Shown here piece after piece: positions 16,035 to 24,392 of a stretch of DNA of 64,000 nucleotides (its first letter is position 1; every line of letters starts with the position of its first letter). Origin of the DNA: CAIUSP01 sp964594365. Lineage in GTDB: Bacteria; Actinomycetota; Thermoleophilia; Solirubrobacterales; 70-9. The DNA lies in NCBI GenBank assembly GCA_964594365.1, contig CAZQMB010000003.1, forward strand, positions 34,866-98,865, written 5' to 3'. The translations under genes and the position numbers were made by a program. Under the pieces are notes generated by a model that saw only the letters and a list, made by a program, of their open reading frames with translations, was not told where the DNA came from and ran no database searches.

Positions 16035-16988
16035 ATGACCGCGACCGGCATCGGGGTCGATATCGGCGGCACGAAGATGCTGGTCGGCGCGGTCGACGAC
16101 CGTCAGCAGGTGCTTCACCGTTCTCGCAGGCCTACCGGGAAGATCGATCTGGATGAGTTGATCTCCGGGATCGTCGAGGAGGTAGAGGCCGCTCACGAGG
16201 CGGCGCCGGACGCCTGCGGTGTCGGCCTCGGAGTTCCCTGCACTCTGGATCGCGAGCAGGGCCTGGTCGTCACCTCGGTGAACCTGCCCATCTCCAACGT
16301 CAAGTTGGGTGAGCTCGTCGCGGAGAGGATCTCTCTCCCCGTGACCATGGACAACGATGCGAACTGCGCGATGTTCGCCGAGCATCGATTCGGGGTGGCC
16401 CGTGGAGCGGCCAACGCCGTGATGCTGACCCTCGGAACCGGGATCGGCGGTGGGATCGTGATCGATGGCGAGATCTATCGTGGCGCGGTCGGCGCAGCGG
16501 CAGAGATCGGCCATCTCGTGGTCGAGGCCGACGGACGCCGATGTCACGGCGCATGCGCCGGGGCCGGATGCATCGAGGCGTATGCGTCGGGGACGTCGAT
16601 CGGCGAACTCGGAGAGGAGGCGGCGGCCCAGGCACCCGATTCGGCGATCGCAGAGGCGATCGCCGCCGGGGAGTACCAAGGTGCCGTGACGGTTGGCGAG
16701 GCTGCCAGGAAGGGAGACCAGACGGCCCTCTCGGTCTACGCAGAGTCGGGCCGATATCTGGGGGTCGCCTTCGCGAGCCTGGCGAACGTCTTCGACCCCG
16801 AGATGATCGTGATCGGCGGCGGGGCAGCGGCCGCGGGAGACCTCCTGCTCGACCCCGCTCGGGACGAGCTGCGGCGCAGGGCCCTGAAGCCGATGAACGA
16901 GACGCGTGTGGTCGAGGCGGAACTCGGCCCCGATGCCGGGATGATCGGTGCCGCGGCTCTTGCCAGCAGTGAATTTGCGGGAGGATGA
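16035..16988 (+). CDS. ROK-family sugar kinase (glucokinase-like)
   Basis: A 317-residue kinase. Seen: the N-terminal phosphate-1 loop GIGVDIGGTKMLVGAV, the acidic substrate segment NDANCAMFAEH, the LGTGIGGGIVIDGEIY phosphate-2 loop, and the ROK zinc motif as GHLVVEADGRRCHGACAGAGCIEAY with the expected Cys cluster. These features match ROK glucokinases, which phosphorylate glucose to glucose-6-phosphate. The exact sugar is inferred. I choose ATG 16035 because the loop then begins six residues in; an in-frame GTG at 15996 is possible. rsmI follows four bases after the stop. Confidence 0.9.
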   Translation: MTATGIGVDIGGTKMLVGAVDDRQQVLHRSRRPTGKIDLDELISGIVEEVEAAHEAAPDACGVGLGVPCTLDREQGLVVTSVNLPISNVKLGELVAERISLPVTMDNDANCAMFAEHRFGVARGAANAVMLTLGTGIGGGIVIDGEIYRGAVGAAAEIGHLVVEADGRRCHGACAGAGCIEAYASGTSIGELGEEAAAQAPDSAIAEAIAAGEYQGAVTVGEAARKGDQTALSVYAESGRYLGVAFASLANVFDPEMIVIGGGAAAAGDLLLDPARDELRRRALKPMNETRVVEAELGPDAGMIGAAALASSEFAGG

Positions 16989-16992
16989 GGGC

Positions 16993-17814
16993 ATGCCAGG
17001 CAAGCTGACCGTCTGTCCCACGCCGATCGGAAATCTCGGAGACGTAACCGAACGCGTTCGCGCTGCCCTCTACGAGGCAGACGTGATCGCGTGCGAAGAC
17101 ACGCGTCGGGCCGGCCGCCTGCTCGAGTTGATCGAGGTGGAGGGCCTGAGGCTGGTTTCCTACCACGAGGGCAACGAGGCGGAGCGGGCTCGAGAGCTGG
17201 CGCAGTCGATGGAGCGAGGCGAGAACGTGGCGCTTATCTCCGATGCAGGTACGCCCGGGATATCCGATCCGGGTTTCAAGCTGATCCGCGAGTGCATCGA
17301 GCGTGAGCTGGAGGTCGAGGTACTCCCGGGCCCGACCTCGATCACGGTGGCTCTGCTCGCCTCCGGGTTGCCGACCCACCGATGGCGATTCCAGGGGTTC
17401 CTGCCCCGCAGGACGGGGGAGCTCGAGCGGGTGCTCCAGTCGGCCGATACCACGATCGCCTTCGAGTCTCCGAAGCGGCTGCCCGAATCGCTTGCAGCGC
17501 TCGCGAGCCTCGCCCCTGATCGACCGGCGGCCGTCTGTCGTGAGCTGACCAAGCTGCACGAGGAGGTCGCCCGTGGAACCCTCGGCGAGTTGTCGCGTCG
17601 GTTCCGTGACGAGGTCAGGGGAGAGATAGTCGTGGTGATCGGACCCTCGGCCGGTGGGACATCTCCTGACATAGGTTTCGCGGTCGATGCACTGAGGGGG
17701 CTGGTCCGCTCCGGGGCCCGTCCGCGCGCCGCCGCCGGGGTGGTTTCGGCGCTCACCGGGGTCCCCGCGAACGAGCTCTACAAGCAGTTGACCGGCCGGT
17801 CGCCACGGGAGTAG
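16993..17814 (+). CDS. rsmI: 16S rRNA 2'-O-ribose C1402 methyltransferase RsmI
   Basis: A 273-residue SAM-dependent enzyme that methylates the ribose of C1402 in the ribosomal decoding centre. Diagnostic segments are CPTPIGNLGDVTERV at the N-terminus, VIACEDTRRAGRLL, and LISDAGTPGISDPGFKL, all in tetrapyrrole-methylase order. ATG 16993 follows the GAGGATGAGGGC ribosome region and gives the usual N-terminus. It lies between the ROK kinase and metG with gaps of three or four bases, so one transcript is likely. Confidence 0.96.
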   Translation: MPGKLTVCPTPIGNLGDVTERVRAALYEADVIACEDTRRAGRLLELIEVEGLRLVSYHEGNEAERARELAQSMERGENVALISDAGTPGISDPGFKLIRECIERELEVEVLPGPTSITVALLASGLPTHRWRFQGFLPRRTGELERVLQSADTTIAFESPKRLPESLAALASLAPDRPAAVCRELTKLHEEVARGTLGELSRRFRDEVRGEIVVVIGPSAGGTSPDIGFAVDALRGLVRSGARPRAAAGVVSALTGVPANELYKQLTGRSPRE

Positions 17815-17817
17815 CAA

Positions 17818-19326
17818 ATGGCGGACCAGGGCAACTACTACGTCACCACGCCGATCTACTACGTCAACGGTGCGCCGCATCTCGGGCATGCCTACTCGAC
17901 GATCGCCGCAGACGTTCTCGCGCGGCACATGAGGCAGCGGGGCCGCGATGTCTTCTTCCTCACCGGTACCGACGAGCATGGTGAACCAGTTGCCGCGGCC
18001 GCCGAAGCGGAGGGGATCACCCCTCAGGAACTCGCGGACCGAAACGCCCCCGCCTTCCAGCGGATGGTCGACCGGGTCGGTGCCTCGAACGACTTCTTCA
18101 TCCGCACCACAGACCCCGGGCACATCGAACGTGTCCAGGAGATCGTCCAGCGAGTTCACGACAACGGATACGTGTACGAGGGCTCCTACGAGGGCTGGTA
18201 CTGCGAGCGATGTGCCGACTTCAAGACAGAGGTCGAACTGGGCGAGGGTGACACCTGTCCCATCCACAAGACCGAGTTGGTGCGGGAGAAGGAAGAGAAC
18301 TGGTTCTTCAGGCTCTCGGCCTTCCAGGAGGATCTCGAGCGGCTGTACGAGGAGCGTCCGGACTTCGTCGCCCCCGACTTCCGTCGCAACGAGGCTCTCG
18401 CCTTCATCAAGCAGGGGCTGCGCGATGTCTCGCTGTCCCGACCGAAGCTCACCTGGGGCATACCTGTTCCGTGGGATACCGGGCAGGTGATGTACGTCTG
18501 GTTCGACGCACTGCTCAACTACGTGACCGCTCTCGGGTACGCGAGGGAGGGCGAGGATCTGACCGACGCCTTCTGGCCCGCCCAGATGCACGTGCTGGCC
18601 AAGGACATCCTCAAATTCCACGCGGTCTACTGGCCCGCGTTCCTGATGGCGGCGGGTCTGCCCGTGCCGGAGAGGATGTACATCCACGGCTACCTGTTGC
18701 TCGAGGGTCACAAGATGTCCAAGTCGTTGGGCAACACACTCGACCCGGACGAGGTGATGGACAGGTTCGGAGCCGATGCGCTGCGCTACTACCTGATGCG
18801 CGAGGTCTCGTTCGGTCAGGACGGTCAGGTCTCGCCCGAAGGGTTCGAGACCAGATACGAGACCGAGCTCGCCAACGACTACGGCAACCTCGCCAGTCGC
18901 GTCCTGGCGATGGTCGATCGCTACCGGGGCGGTGTGGTGCCGGAGGCCGATCCGGATCCCGAACTCGTGGCGGCGTTCGATGGAGCGCTCGATCGGGTGG
19001 GAACGCTCCTCGACTCGGCCGAGATCAGCAAGGCCCTCGACGAGATCTGGGATCTGGTCAGACGTCTGAACCGGTTCGTGGAGGAGACCAAGCCGTGGGA
19101 GCTGGCCAAGGACGAGGGTTCGGGCGGCGCTCTCGACCGCTCGCTCTACTCCCTCGCCGAAGGGTTGAGAGTCGTCACTCAGCTGCTTCACCCGTTCATG
19201 CCGACGACCACCGACCGCCTGCTCGATCAGTTGGCCGAACCCTCGAGAGGTCTCTCGGAGTTCGGCTCCCGACCCGGCGGCGTGTCCGTGAGGTCCGGGG
19301 ACCCGCTCTTCCCCAAGCTCGATTAG
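17818..19326 (+). CDS. metG: Methionyl-tRNA synthetase
   Basis: A 502-residue class I synthetase that charges tRNA-Met. The HIGH motif is PHLGHAYST (about residues 21-29) and the KMSKS motif is GHKMSKSLGN (about residue 298). A zinc-binding insert shows CERC and CPIH about 25 residues apart, that is a Cys3-His arrangement. The chain ends after the anticodon-binding helices and lacks the extra C-terminal tRNA-binding domain found in longer MetG proteins. It follows rsmI by three bases. Near RsmA and TatD it fits the common metG-tatD-rsmA-ispE neighbourhood of Gram-positive bacteria. Confidence 0.97.
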   Translation: MADQGNYYVTTPIYYVNGAPHLGHAYSTIAADVLARHMRQRGRDVFFLTGTDEHGEPVAAAAEAEGITPQELADRNAPAFQRMVDRVGASNDFFIRTTDPGHIERVQEIVQRVHDNGYVYEGSYEGWYCERCADFKTEVELGEGDTCPIHKTELVREKEENWFFRLSAFQEDLERLYEERPDFVAPDFRRNEALAFIKQGLRDVSLSRPKLTWGIPVPWDTGQVMYVWFDALLNYVTALGYAREGEDLTDAFWPAQMHVLAKDILKFHAVYWPAFLMAAGLPVPERMYIHGYLLLEGHKMSKSLGNTLDPDEVMDRFGADALRYYLMREVSFGQDGQVSPEGFETRYETELANDYGNLASRVLAMVDRYRGGVVPEADPDPELVAAFDGALDRVGTLLDSAEISKALDEIWDLVRRLNRFVEETKPWELAKDEGSGGALDRSLYSLAEGLRVVTQLLHPFMPTTTDRLLDQLAEPSRGLSEFGSRPGGVSVRSGDPLFPKLD

Positions 19327-19346
19327 ACCCTCTCGGGTCGGACTGT

Positions 19347-19352
19347 TAGGCT
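19347..19352 (+). promoter_or_regulatory. Candidate -10 box (TAGGCT) before the secreted hypothetical gene
   Basis: TAGGCT ends nine bases before the GTG at 19362 with no Shine-Dalgarno between, suggesting an internal leaderless promoter after metG. Confidence 0.45.
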
Positions 19353-19361
19353 CATCCGGTC

Positions 19362-19877
19362 GTGAATCGGGAGGCAGGAGGCAGAGCGTCAGGGGGGAGT
19401 GCGCTTCGGGTCGTGTGCCTGTGTGCGCTGGCGCTGGTGGTCCTGGTCGCGGCACTGGCGGACCATGCGATCTCCCTGCCCCAGACTCGCGGAGCGTTCG
19501 ATTCGACCGGCAGGGTCGCCCGGCCATCGGGCTCTCTGCTCGCCGAAGAGCTGATCGTGATCCACGAGCAACCGGGAACGAGGTTGCTCGTCACCCGGAA
19601 GATCGGCCCTCGGGTCTACTGTTCGGCCGACTGCTCGGTCAAGGCCGTGATCAGGCTTGACCTGCCGGGGAAGAGAGATCCGCGGGCCGTCACCTTCACT
19701 TCGAACCTGATCGCAAACCGCATCTACACGGCGACGATCTCGCCCTCGGCCTCCGAGCGGTCGAGACTCGTCAAGGGCATCGGGACTTCCAAGCTGTCCG
19801 TTCAGCTCACCGCAACAGATCAGGCCGACCGATCCGACACAGACAGGCGCCTCTTCCGATTCAGAATGGCTGACTGA
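19362..19877 (+). CDS. Secreted or membrane-anchored hypothetical protein
   Basis: A 171-residue protein starting at GTG 19362. An N-terminal hydrophobic helix (LRVVCLCALALVVLVAALA, about residues 16-34) looks like a signal anchor. The outer part has a Cys-x-x-x-Cys pair (YCSADC) and strand-like repeats with many Arg and Thr residues. No family is recognised. It sits between metG and tatD, where no known partner would be expected. It may simply be a lineage-specific envelope protein. Confidence 0.65.
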   Translation: MNREAGGRASGGSALRVVCLCALALVVLVAALADHAISLPQTRGAFDSTGRVARPSGSLLAEELIVIHEQPGTRLLVTRKIGPRVYCSADCSVKAVIRLDLPGKRDPRAVTFTSNLIANRIYTATISPSASERSRLVKGIGTSKLSVQLTATDQADRSDTDRRLFRFRMAD

Positions 19878-19903
19878 TCCGCTCAATCCCTTCGATGCGC
19901 TCC

Positions 19904-19909
19904 TAGACT
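19904..19909 (+). promoter_or_regulatory. Candidate -10 box (TAGACT) of tatD
   Basis: TAGACT ends six bases before the GTG at 19916, with no Shine-Dalgarno, consistent with a leaderless tatD-rsmA-ispE transcript. Confidence 0.5.
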
Positions 19910-19915
19910 GCGGGC

Positions 19916-20689
19916 GTGGTAGATACGCACGCCCATCTGGTCCTGTGTGGACCCGAGTCCCCCGCCGAGACCGTGTCGGCAGCCCGCGCGGCCGGGGTGG
20001 AGAAGATCCTCAGCGTCGGCCTCGACGAGGAGACGAATGCAGCAACGGTCGCGCTCGCCCGTGAGACCGAGGGCGTCTGGGCGAGCGTCGGCCGGCACCC
20101 CAATCAGGCGCTGGGATACGACGAGTCAGCGGCCGCGGAGCTCGAACGACTGTGTGAGGACGACTCCGTCGTGGCGGTCGGGGAGACCGGACTCGACCTC
20201 TATCGCGAGGGCGCGCCGATCGCCGATCAACGCGCGGCGTTCTCCTCCCAGATCGCGATCGCTCGCGAGTTCGCGCTCCCGGTCGTGGTCCACCTCCGCG
20301 ATCGGGATGGGTCCGAGGAAATCACCCTGGAGGCCTTCGACACACTCGAGCGCGAGGCCGTCGGTGTCGGCGTGGTGATCCACTGCTTCTCGGCAAGCCC
20401 CGAACTGGCTCGCAGAGCGGGTGCGAACGGCTGGTACTGCTCCTTTGCCGGGAACCTCACTTATCCCTCTGCCTCCGATCTCCGGGAGTCGGCCAAGGTG
20501 GTTCCGGAGGAGTTGCTGCTGGTCGAGACCGACTCTCCGTATCTCTCCCCTCAGCCCATGCGCGGCAAGCCCAACCGACCGGCGAACGTGGTCGAGACGG
20601 CAAGGGTCTTGGCGGAAGAGCGGGGTATCAGCAGCGAGTCCCTCGCGGGCCTGACCGACAGCAACGCTGCGAGGTTGTTCGGGTGGTAG
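19916..20689 (+). CDS. tatD: TatD-family metal-dependent deoxyribonuclease
   Basis: A 257-residue TIM-barrel hydrolase. Metal-ligand motifs: VDTHAHLVL at the N-terminus, GETGLDLYREG near residue 85, VVHLRDRD near residue 123, VIHCFSASPE near residue 154, and VETDSPYLSPQP near residue 202. TatD enzymes are 3'-5' DNases acting in DNA repair and turnover. The GTG start overlaps nothing upstream. The stop overlaps the GTG of rsmA by seven bases, showing translational coupling. Confidence 0.94.
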   Translation: MVDTHAHLVLCGPESPAETVSAARAAGVEKILSVGLDEETNAATVALARETEGVWASVGRHPNQALGYDESAAAELERLCEDDSVVAVGETGLDLYREGAPIADQRAAFSSQIAIAREFALPVVVHLRDRDGSEEITLEAFDTLEREAVGVGVVIHCFSASPELARRAGANGWYCSFAGNLTYPSASDLRESAKVVPEELLLVETDSPYLSPQPMRGKPNRPANVVETARVLAEERGISSESLAGLTDSNAARLFGW

Positions 20690-21528
20690 GAACGGACCGG
20701 ATCGAGGACTCGGGGTCCGGCGATGCGCCCTCGCGCAGCGGACCCCTGCCGGGCCGGAGGCAGCGAAGGCTCGGGCAGAACTTCCTGGCGGACACCAACC
20801 TGCTCGATGCGATCGTCGCCGACGCCGCGCTCTGCGCCGAGGATGTCGTGCTCGAGGTCGGCGGAGGATCGGGTGTGCTCACCGAGCGGCTCGCCGAATC
20901 CACCTCCTTCGTCCACCTGATCGAGCTCGATCGTGACCTTGCCGGTCAGCTCGAGCCGTTGGCCGAGGGGCTCGGGAACGTGGGCATCGTCTGGGGCGAT
21001 GCGCTGAGGGTCGATCTCTCGGCCCTCGACCCAGCGCCGAACAAGATGGTGGCGAACCTCCCTTACTCGATCGCCACCCCGTTGTTGATCAGGACGATCG
21101 TCGAGGTTCCCTCGGTCCAGACCTGGCTCGTGATGGTCCAGAAGGAGGTCGCAGATCGACTCACGGCCGGCCCCGGATCGAAGATCTACGGCTCGCCCAG
21201 CGTGGTGGTCGGGATAGGTTGTGAGGCCAAGGAGGTGCGCCGAGTCGATCCAGCGGTATTCGTTCCCAGGCCCCGAGTCGCCTCGAGCCTGATCCGTGTC
21301 GAGCGAACTGGGCCGCCACCCGACCCGGCCCTGCACGCGCTGATCCGGGAATCCTTCGCCCATCGCAGGAAGTCGTTGCCGAGATCCCTCGAGACGACGG
21401 GTCCGGGCAGAGCCGCGCGCGCACGGCAGGCTCTGGTCGAGATGGGGCTCGCGGAGGATGCCAGAGCCGAATCGCTCTCTCCCGAGGAGTTCGCGGAGTT
21501 CGGGAAGTTGATGGAGGGAGCCCGATGA
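20683..21528 (+). CDS. rsmA: 16S rRNA dimethyladenosine transferase RsmA (KsgA)
   Basis: A 281-residue enzyme that dimethylates A1518 and A1519 of 16S rRNA using SAM. Motifs: RLGQNFLADTNL, the SAM loop LEVGGGSGVLTERLAE, the acidic LIELDRDL, and the catalytic NLPYSIATPLL. GTG 20683 lies inside the end of tatD. The first 25 residues are variable and Arg/Gly rich, so a later start cannot be excluded, but none with a ribosome site is evident. The stop overlaps ispE's ATG by four bases. Confidence 0.96.
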   Translation: MVGTDRIEDSGSGDAPSRSGPLPGRRQRRLGQNFLADTNLLDAIVADAALCAEDVVLEVGGGSGVLTERLAESTSFVHLIELDRDLAGQLEPLAEGLGNVGIVWGDALRVDLSALDPAPNKMVANLPYSIATPLLIRTIVEVPSVQTWLVMVQKEVADRLTAGPGSKIYGSPSVVVGIGCEAKEVRRVDPAVFVPRPRVASSLIRVERTGPPPDPALHALIRESFAHRRKSLPRSLETTGPGRAARARQALVEMGLAEDARAESLSPEEFAEFGKLMEGAR

Positions 21529-22600
21529 GCGATCGCGATCAGGTCCTAATGTTCGCCCCCGCCAAGCTCAACCTCTGTCTCTACCTCGGTCCGCGGGGGG
21601 AGGATGGGATGCATCAGATCTCTTCGGTGTTCCAGCCCATCGATCTCTGCGATCGCATCCTGATCAGCGAGGCCGAAGCCGACGACGAGGTCATCTGTCC
21701 TGCGGTACCGGGGGAGGATCTGACCGCTCGGACCCTACGGCTGCTACGTGAGGCGGATCTGGATCTTCCTCCGCTGAGGATCGAGGTAGAGAAGCGGATC
21801 CCCTTGGCAGCCGGGATGGGTGGCGGCAGCGCCGATGCGGCTGCGGTTCTCAGATATGCCCGCGACCGTCTCGGCGAGGAGTCATTGGCGACTCTGCGCA
21901 GCACGGCTCTCGAAGTCGGCTCGGATGTGCTCGCCCAGAGCGGCCTCTGGTCGGAGTCCGGGCACGGGGCCGAGGCGCAGAGATCGCTCGTCGGCGGAAT
22001 CGGCGATGAGGTCTCNNNNNNNNNNNNNNNNNNNNNNNNNNNNNNNNNNNNNNNNNNNNNNNNNNNNNNNNNNNNNNNNNNNNNNNNNNNNNNNNNNNNN
22101 NNNNNNNNNNNNNNNGGCACGGGGCCGAGGCGCAGAGATCGCTCGTCGGCGGAATCGGCGATGAGGTCTCCGCCGCTCCGCCTGGCGACGCCTTCGGCGT
22201 CGTGTTGATCACCTCCGATGAGGGCCTGTCCACCCCTGAGGTCTACGCAGAGGCTGATCGAATCGGTTCGGCACGCACGGGCCCGGAGCTCGCCGGAGTC
22301 GCCGAGTCACTGCGCTTCGGTTCCTCCGGCCTCCCGCTGGTGCCCGTCGAGGCGATGGTCAACGACCTCCAGACAGCGGCAACCTCCCTCCGACCGGAGA
22401 TCGAGGCGAGCCTCTCCGCCCTGCGTGAGGCAGGGGCGGTGCATGCGATGGTCACCGGTTCCGGACCGACCGTGTTCGGGTCGTTCGCCACCAAGGAAGA
22501 TGCCGTGGGGGCCGCCGAGAGGCTGGTCGAGGAGGGCCGGTCCGGGGTGATCGCCGCAGGTCCGTTCGATCCATCGACCGCCCCAGAGGTCGACTCGTGA
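21525..22600 (+). CDS. ispE: 4-diphosphocytidyl-2-C-methyl-D-erythritol kinase IspE, interrupted by a false gap
   Basis: IspE phosphorylates CDP-methylerythritol in the non-mevalonate isoprenoid pathway. Motifs: the N-terminal FAPAKLNLCLYLG, the GHMP ATP loop PLAAGMGGGSADAAAVL near residue 92, and a C-terminal MVTGSGPTVFG. As given, the frame is broken by 100 N at 22016-22115. The 55 bases on each side of the N run are identical. Deleting one copy plus the Ns removes 155 bases, restores frame and yields a normal 306-residue enzyme. The ATG overlaps rsmA's stop and the 3' end overlaps the next GTG. Confidence 0.95.
21961..22170. repeat. 55-bp direct duplicate flanking the second N gap (assembly artefact)
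   Basis: Bases 21961-22015 and 22116-22170 are the same 55 bases, and between them lie exactly 100 N. Contig ends that overlap by a k-mer-sized length but were joined with a default spacer give this picture. The true sequence should have one copy and no gap. Confidence 0.95.
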
Positions 22601-24141
22601 AGCTGCCCGGATCATCGGATCGAAGGAGTCGGCCGGACCCGAACGAGGCACGCTCGAGCCGGATCCGCTGGGTGATCCGGCTCGCGGTGGTCGGCCTGGT
22701 CGTTGCGTACTTCGTCTTCCGGGACGACCTCCCGTCGTTCGATCCGAAATACGTGATCGAGGAGATCGCAAGTCGAATCGGCGCCTGGTCGTATCTGCTC
22801 GTCGGCGGTCTGGCATTCCTCGAGACCGGGGCTTTCGTCGGGCTGATCGCTCCCGGGGAGTTCACCGTGATCCTCGGTGGCGCGGTTGCCGGTCAGGGTG
22901 AGGCATCTGTCTGGCTGATGATCGCCATCACCTGGTTCGCCGCCTTCGCCGGCGATTCGGTCAGCTTCTATCTCGGTGCGCGTCTGGGCCGTGATTTCCT
23001 GGTCCGGAACGGCCCGAAGTTCAGGATCACCGAGGAGAGGCTGACGCAGGTCGAGGACTACTTCTCCAAACACGGAGGGAAGACGATCCTGATCGGGCGA
23101 TTCATCGGGCTGGTCAGGGCTCTCGCTCCGTTCATCGCCGGCACCAGCAAGATGCCGTACGGGGCGTTCGCTCCCTATTCGATCCTCGGCACCGGAATCT
23201 GGGCGACGATCCTCGTCCTGATCGGGTACTTCGCTTCCCAGAGTCTCGATACGGCGGCGTCGATCGTCGGCCGCACCCTGATCGGATTCGGGATCCTGGT
23301 CGGAATCGCGGTCGGCGTGACGCTGGCGTTCCGGTGGCTCAGCAAGCCCGAGAATCGGAGCAAGGCGGTGCGGGAGATGGAGAGCCGGCCGGTGCTGAGG
23401 CCGGTGGTCACCCTCGCCCGCCGATTCAAGCCCCAGCTCCTCTTCATCAGAGACCGGCTGACCCCGGGCGACGGAGTGGGTCTGGAGCTAACCACCCTCC
23501 TCGCGACGGTATCGGTCGCCCTGTTCGTGCTGGTCGCCTACTGGACGATCGTCGCCGCCGATCCAGGTCCGACCCCTGGCGACACCACCGCCTATGACAT
23601 CTCGACGGGCATCGAGACGAGCTGGCTGACCGCGATCGCCGAGGCCCTCACCGTCCTCGGCTCGCTCGAGGTGACTCTCGCGATCGCGCTCCTCGCGGGC
23701 GTGGGTCTGTTCGTGATGGGGCGCAGGATCGAGTTGGCCGTGCTCGTGATCGGCATTGCGGTCAGCTTCCTGCTGGTACCCGAGATCAAGGACTGGGTAC
23801 AGCGCCCGCGCCCGCCCGATCCGCTGATCGATGCGAAGGGCTGGTCGTTTCCGAGCGGACACGCGACCCATTCCGTTATCTACACCTGGCTCGCGGTCAC
23901 GATCGCCTTCAGGCTCGTACCCAAATACAGTCATCGCACTGTTGTGATCGTGGCCGGCCTCGTGCTCACGGCGCTGGTCGGATTGACCCGGGTCTACCTC
24001 AGGGTCCACTGGATGAGCGATGTGAGCTCGGGGTGGGCGCTCTGCGTGGCTGCGCTGACGATTGCCGGAGCCTTCGCGCTAGTCGCCTCTCATATCCGCG
24101 ACAATGGAGGAGCAGATGGAAACCGCAACGACACTCCCTGA
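22597..24141 (+). CDS. DedA-family membrane protein fused to a PAP2 phosphatase
   Basis: A 514-residue integral membrane protein. Residues about 60-250 are a DedA/SNARE-associated domain (LETGAFVGLIAPGE at 76, FAGDSVSFYLGARLG at 117, GRFIGLVRALAPFIAG at 167). Residues about 300-500 are a PAP2 domain with all three signature parts: K398 with RP at 403-406, SGH at 420-422, and R465/H471/D475. DedA proteins act as lipid flippases or transporters. PAP2 domains dephosphorylate lipid phosphates such as undecaprenyl pyrophosphate. A combined carrier-lipid recycling role is a plausible inference. The GTG start overlaps the ispE stop. Confidence 0.9.
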   Translation: MKLPGSSDRRSRPDPNEARSSRIRWVIRLAVVGLVVAYFVFRDDLPSFDPKYVIEEIASRIGAWSYLLVGGLAFLETGAFVGLIAPGEFTVILGGAVAGQGEASVWLMIAITWFAAFAGDSVSFYLGARLGRDFLVRNGPKFRITEERLTQVEDYFSKHGGKTILIGRFIGLVRALAPFIAGTSKMPYGAFAPYSILGTGIWATILVLIGYFASQSLDTAASIVGRTLIGFGILVGIAVGVTLAFRWLSKPENRSKAVREMESRPVLRPVVTLARRFKPQLLFIRDRLTPGDGVGLELTTLLATVSVALFVLVAYWTIVAADPGPTPGDTTAYDISTGIETSWLTAIAEALTVLGSLEVTLAIALLAGVGLFVMGRRIELAVLVIGIAVSFLLVPEIKDWVQRPRPPDPLIDAKGWSFPSGHATHSVIYTWLAVTIAFRLVPKYSHRTVVIVAGLVLTALVGLTRVYLRVHWMSDVSSGWALCVAALTIAGAFALVASHIRDNGGADGNRNDTP

Positions 24142-24385
24142 AGTCCTGCCGGCCGCGATCGCGCCTGAATTCCTCCTGTTCGGCATCGCAGGTCTGGTCT
24201 CGCTGGTCGCCTTCGGATTCCTGATCCTTGCCCCGGCGCTCGGTGCCTACGGCCGGCCCTGGGAGAAGGCCGCCGCAGGCTTCCTCAGCCTGTTCGTGCT
24301 GGCGGCTCTGGTGATGATCGGTATCGCGGTGGGTGCGGTCGTCGTCTACTACTGGAACGACATCAGCGGTGCGCTCGGCCTCTAG
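24116..24385 (+). CDS. Small two-helix membrane protein
   Basis: An 89-residue protein with two hydrophobic helices (LLFGIAGLVSLVAFGFLILAP and LSLFVLAALVMIGIAVGAVVVYY) joined by a short GAYGRPWEK loop. I choose ATG 24116 because GGAGGAG precedes it by about five bases; an ATG twelve bases earlier is in frame. It overlaps the end of the DedA-PAP2 gene by 26 bases, so translation is probably coupled and the two products may work together in the membrane. Function unknown. Confidence 0.75.
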   Translation: METATTLPEVLPAAIAPEFLLFGIAGLVSLVAFGFLILAPALGAYGRPWEKAAAGFLSLFVLAALVMIGIAVGAVVVYYWNDISGALGL

Positions 24386-24392
24386 GTAGCCG

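Noticed and set aside
16300..19527. A 1075-residue open frame on the minus strand
   Set aside because: It is antisense to rsmI and metG, which have complete motifs. Long antisense frames are expected at this GC content.
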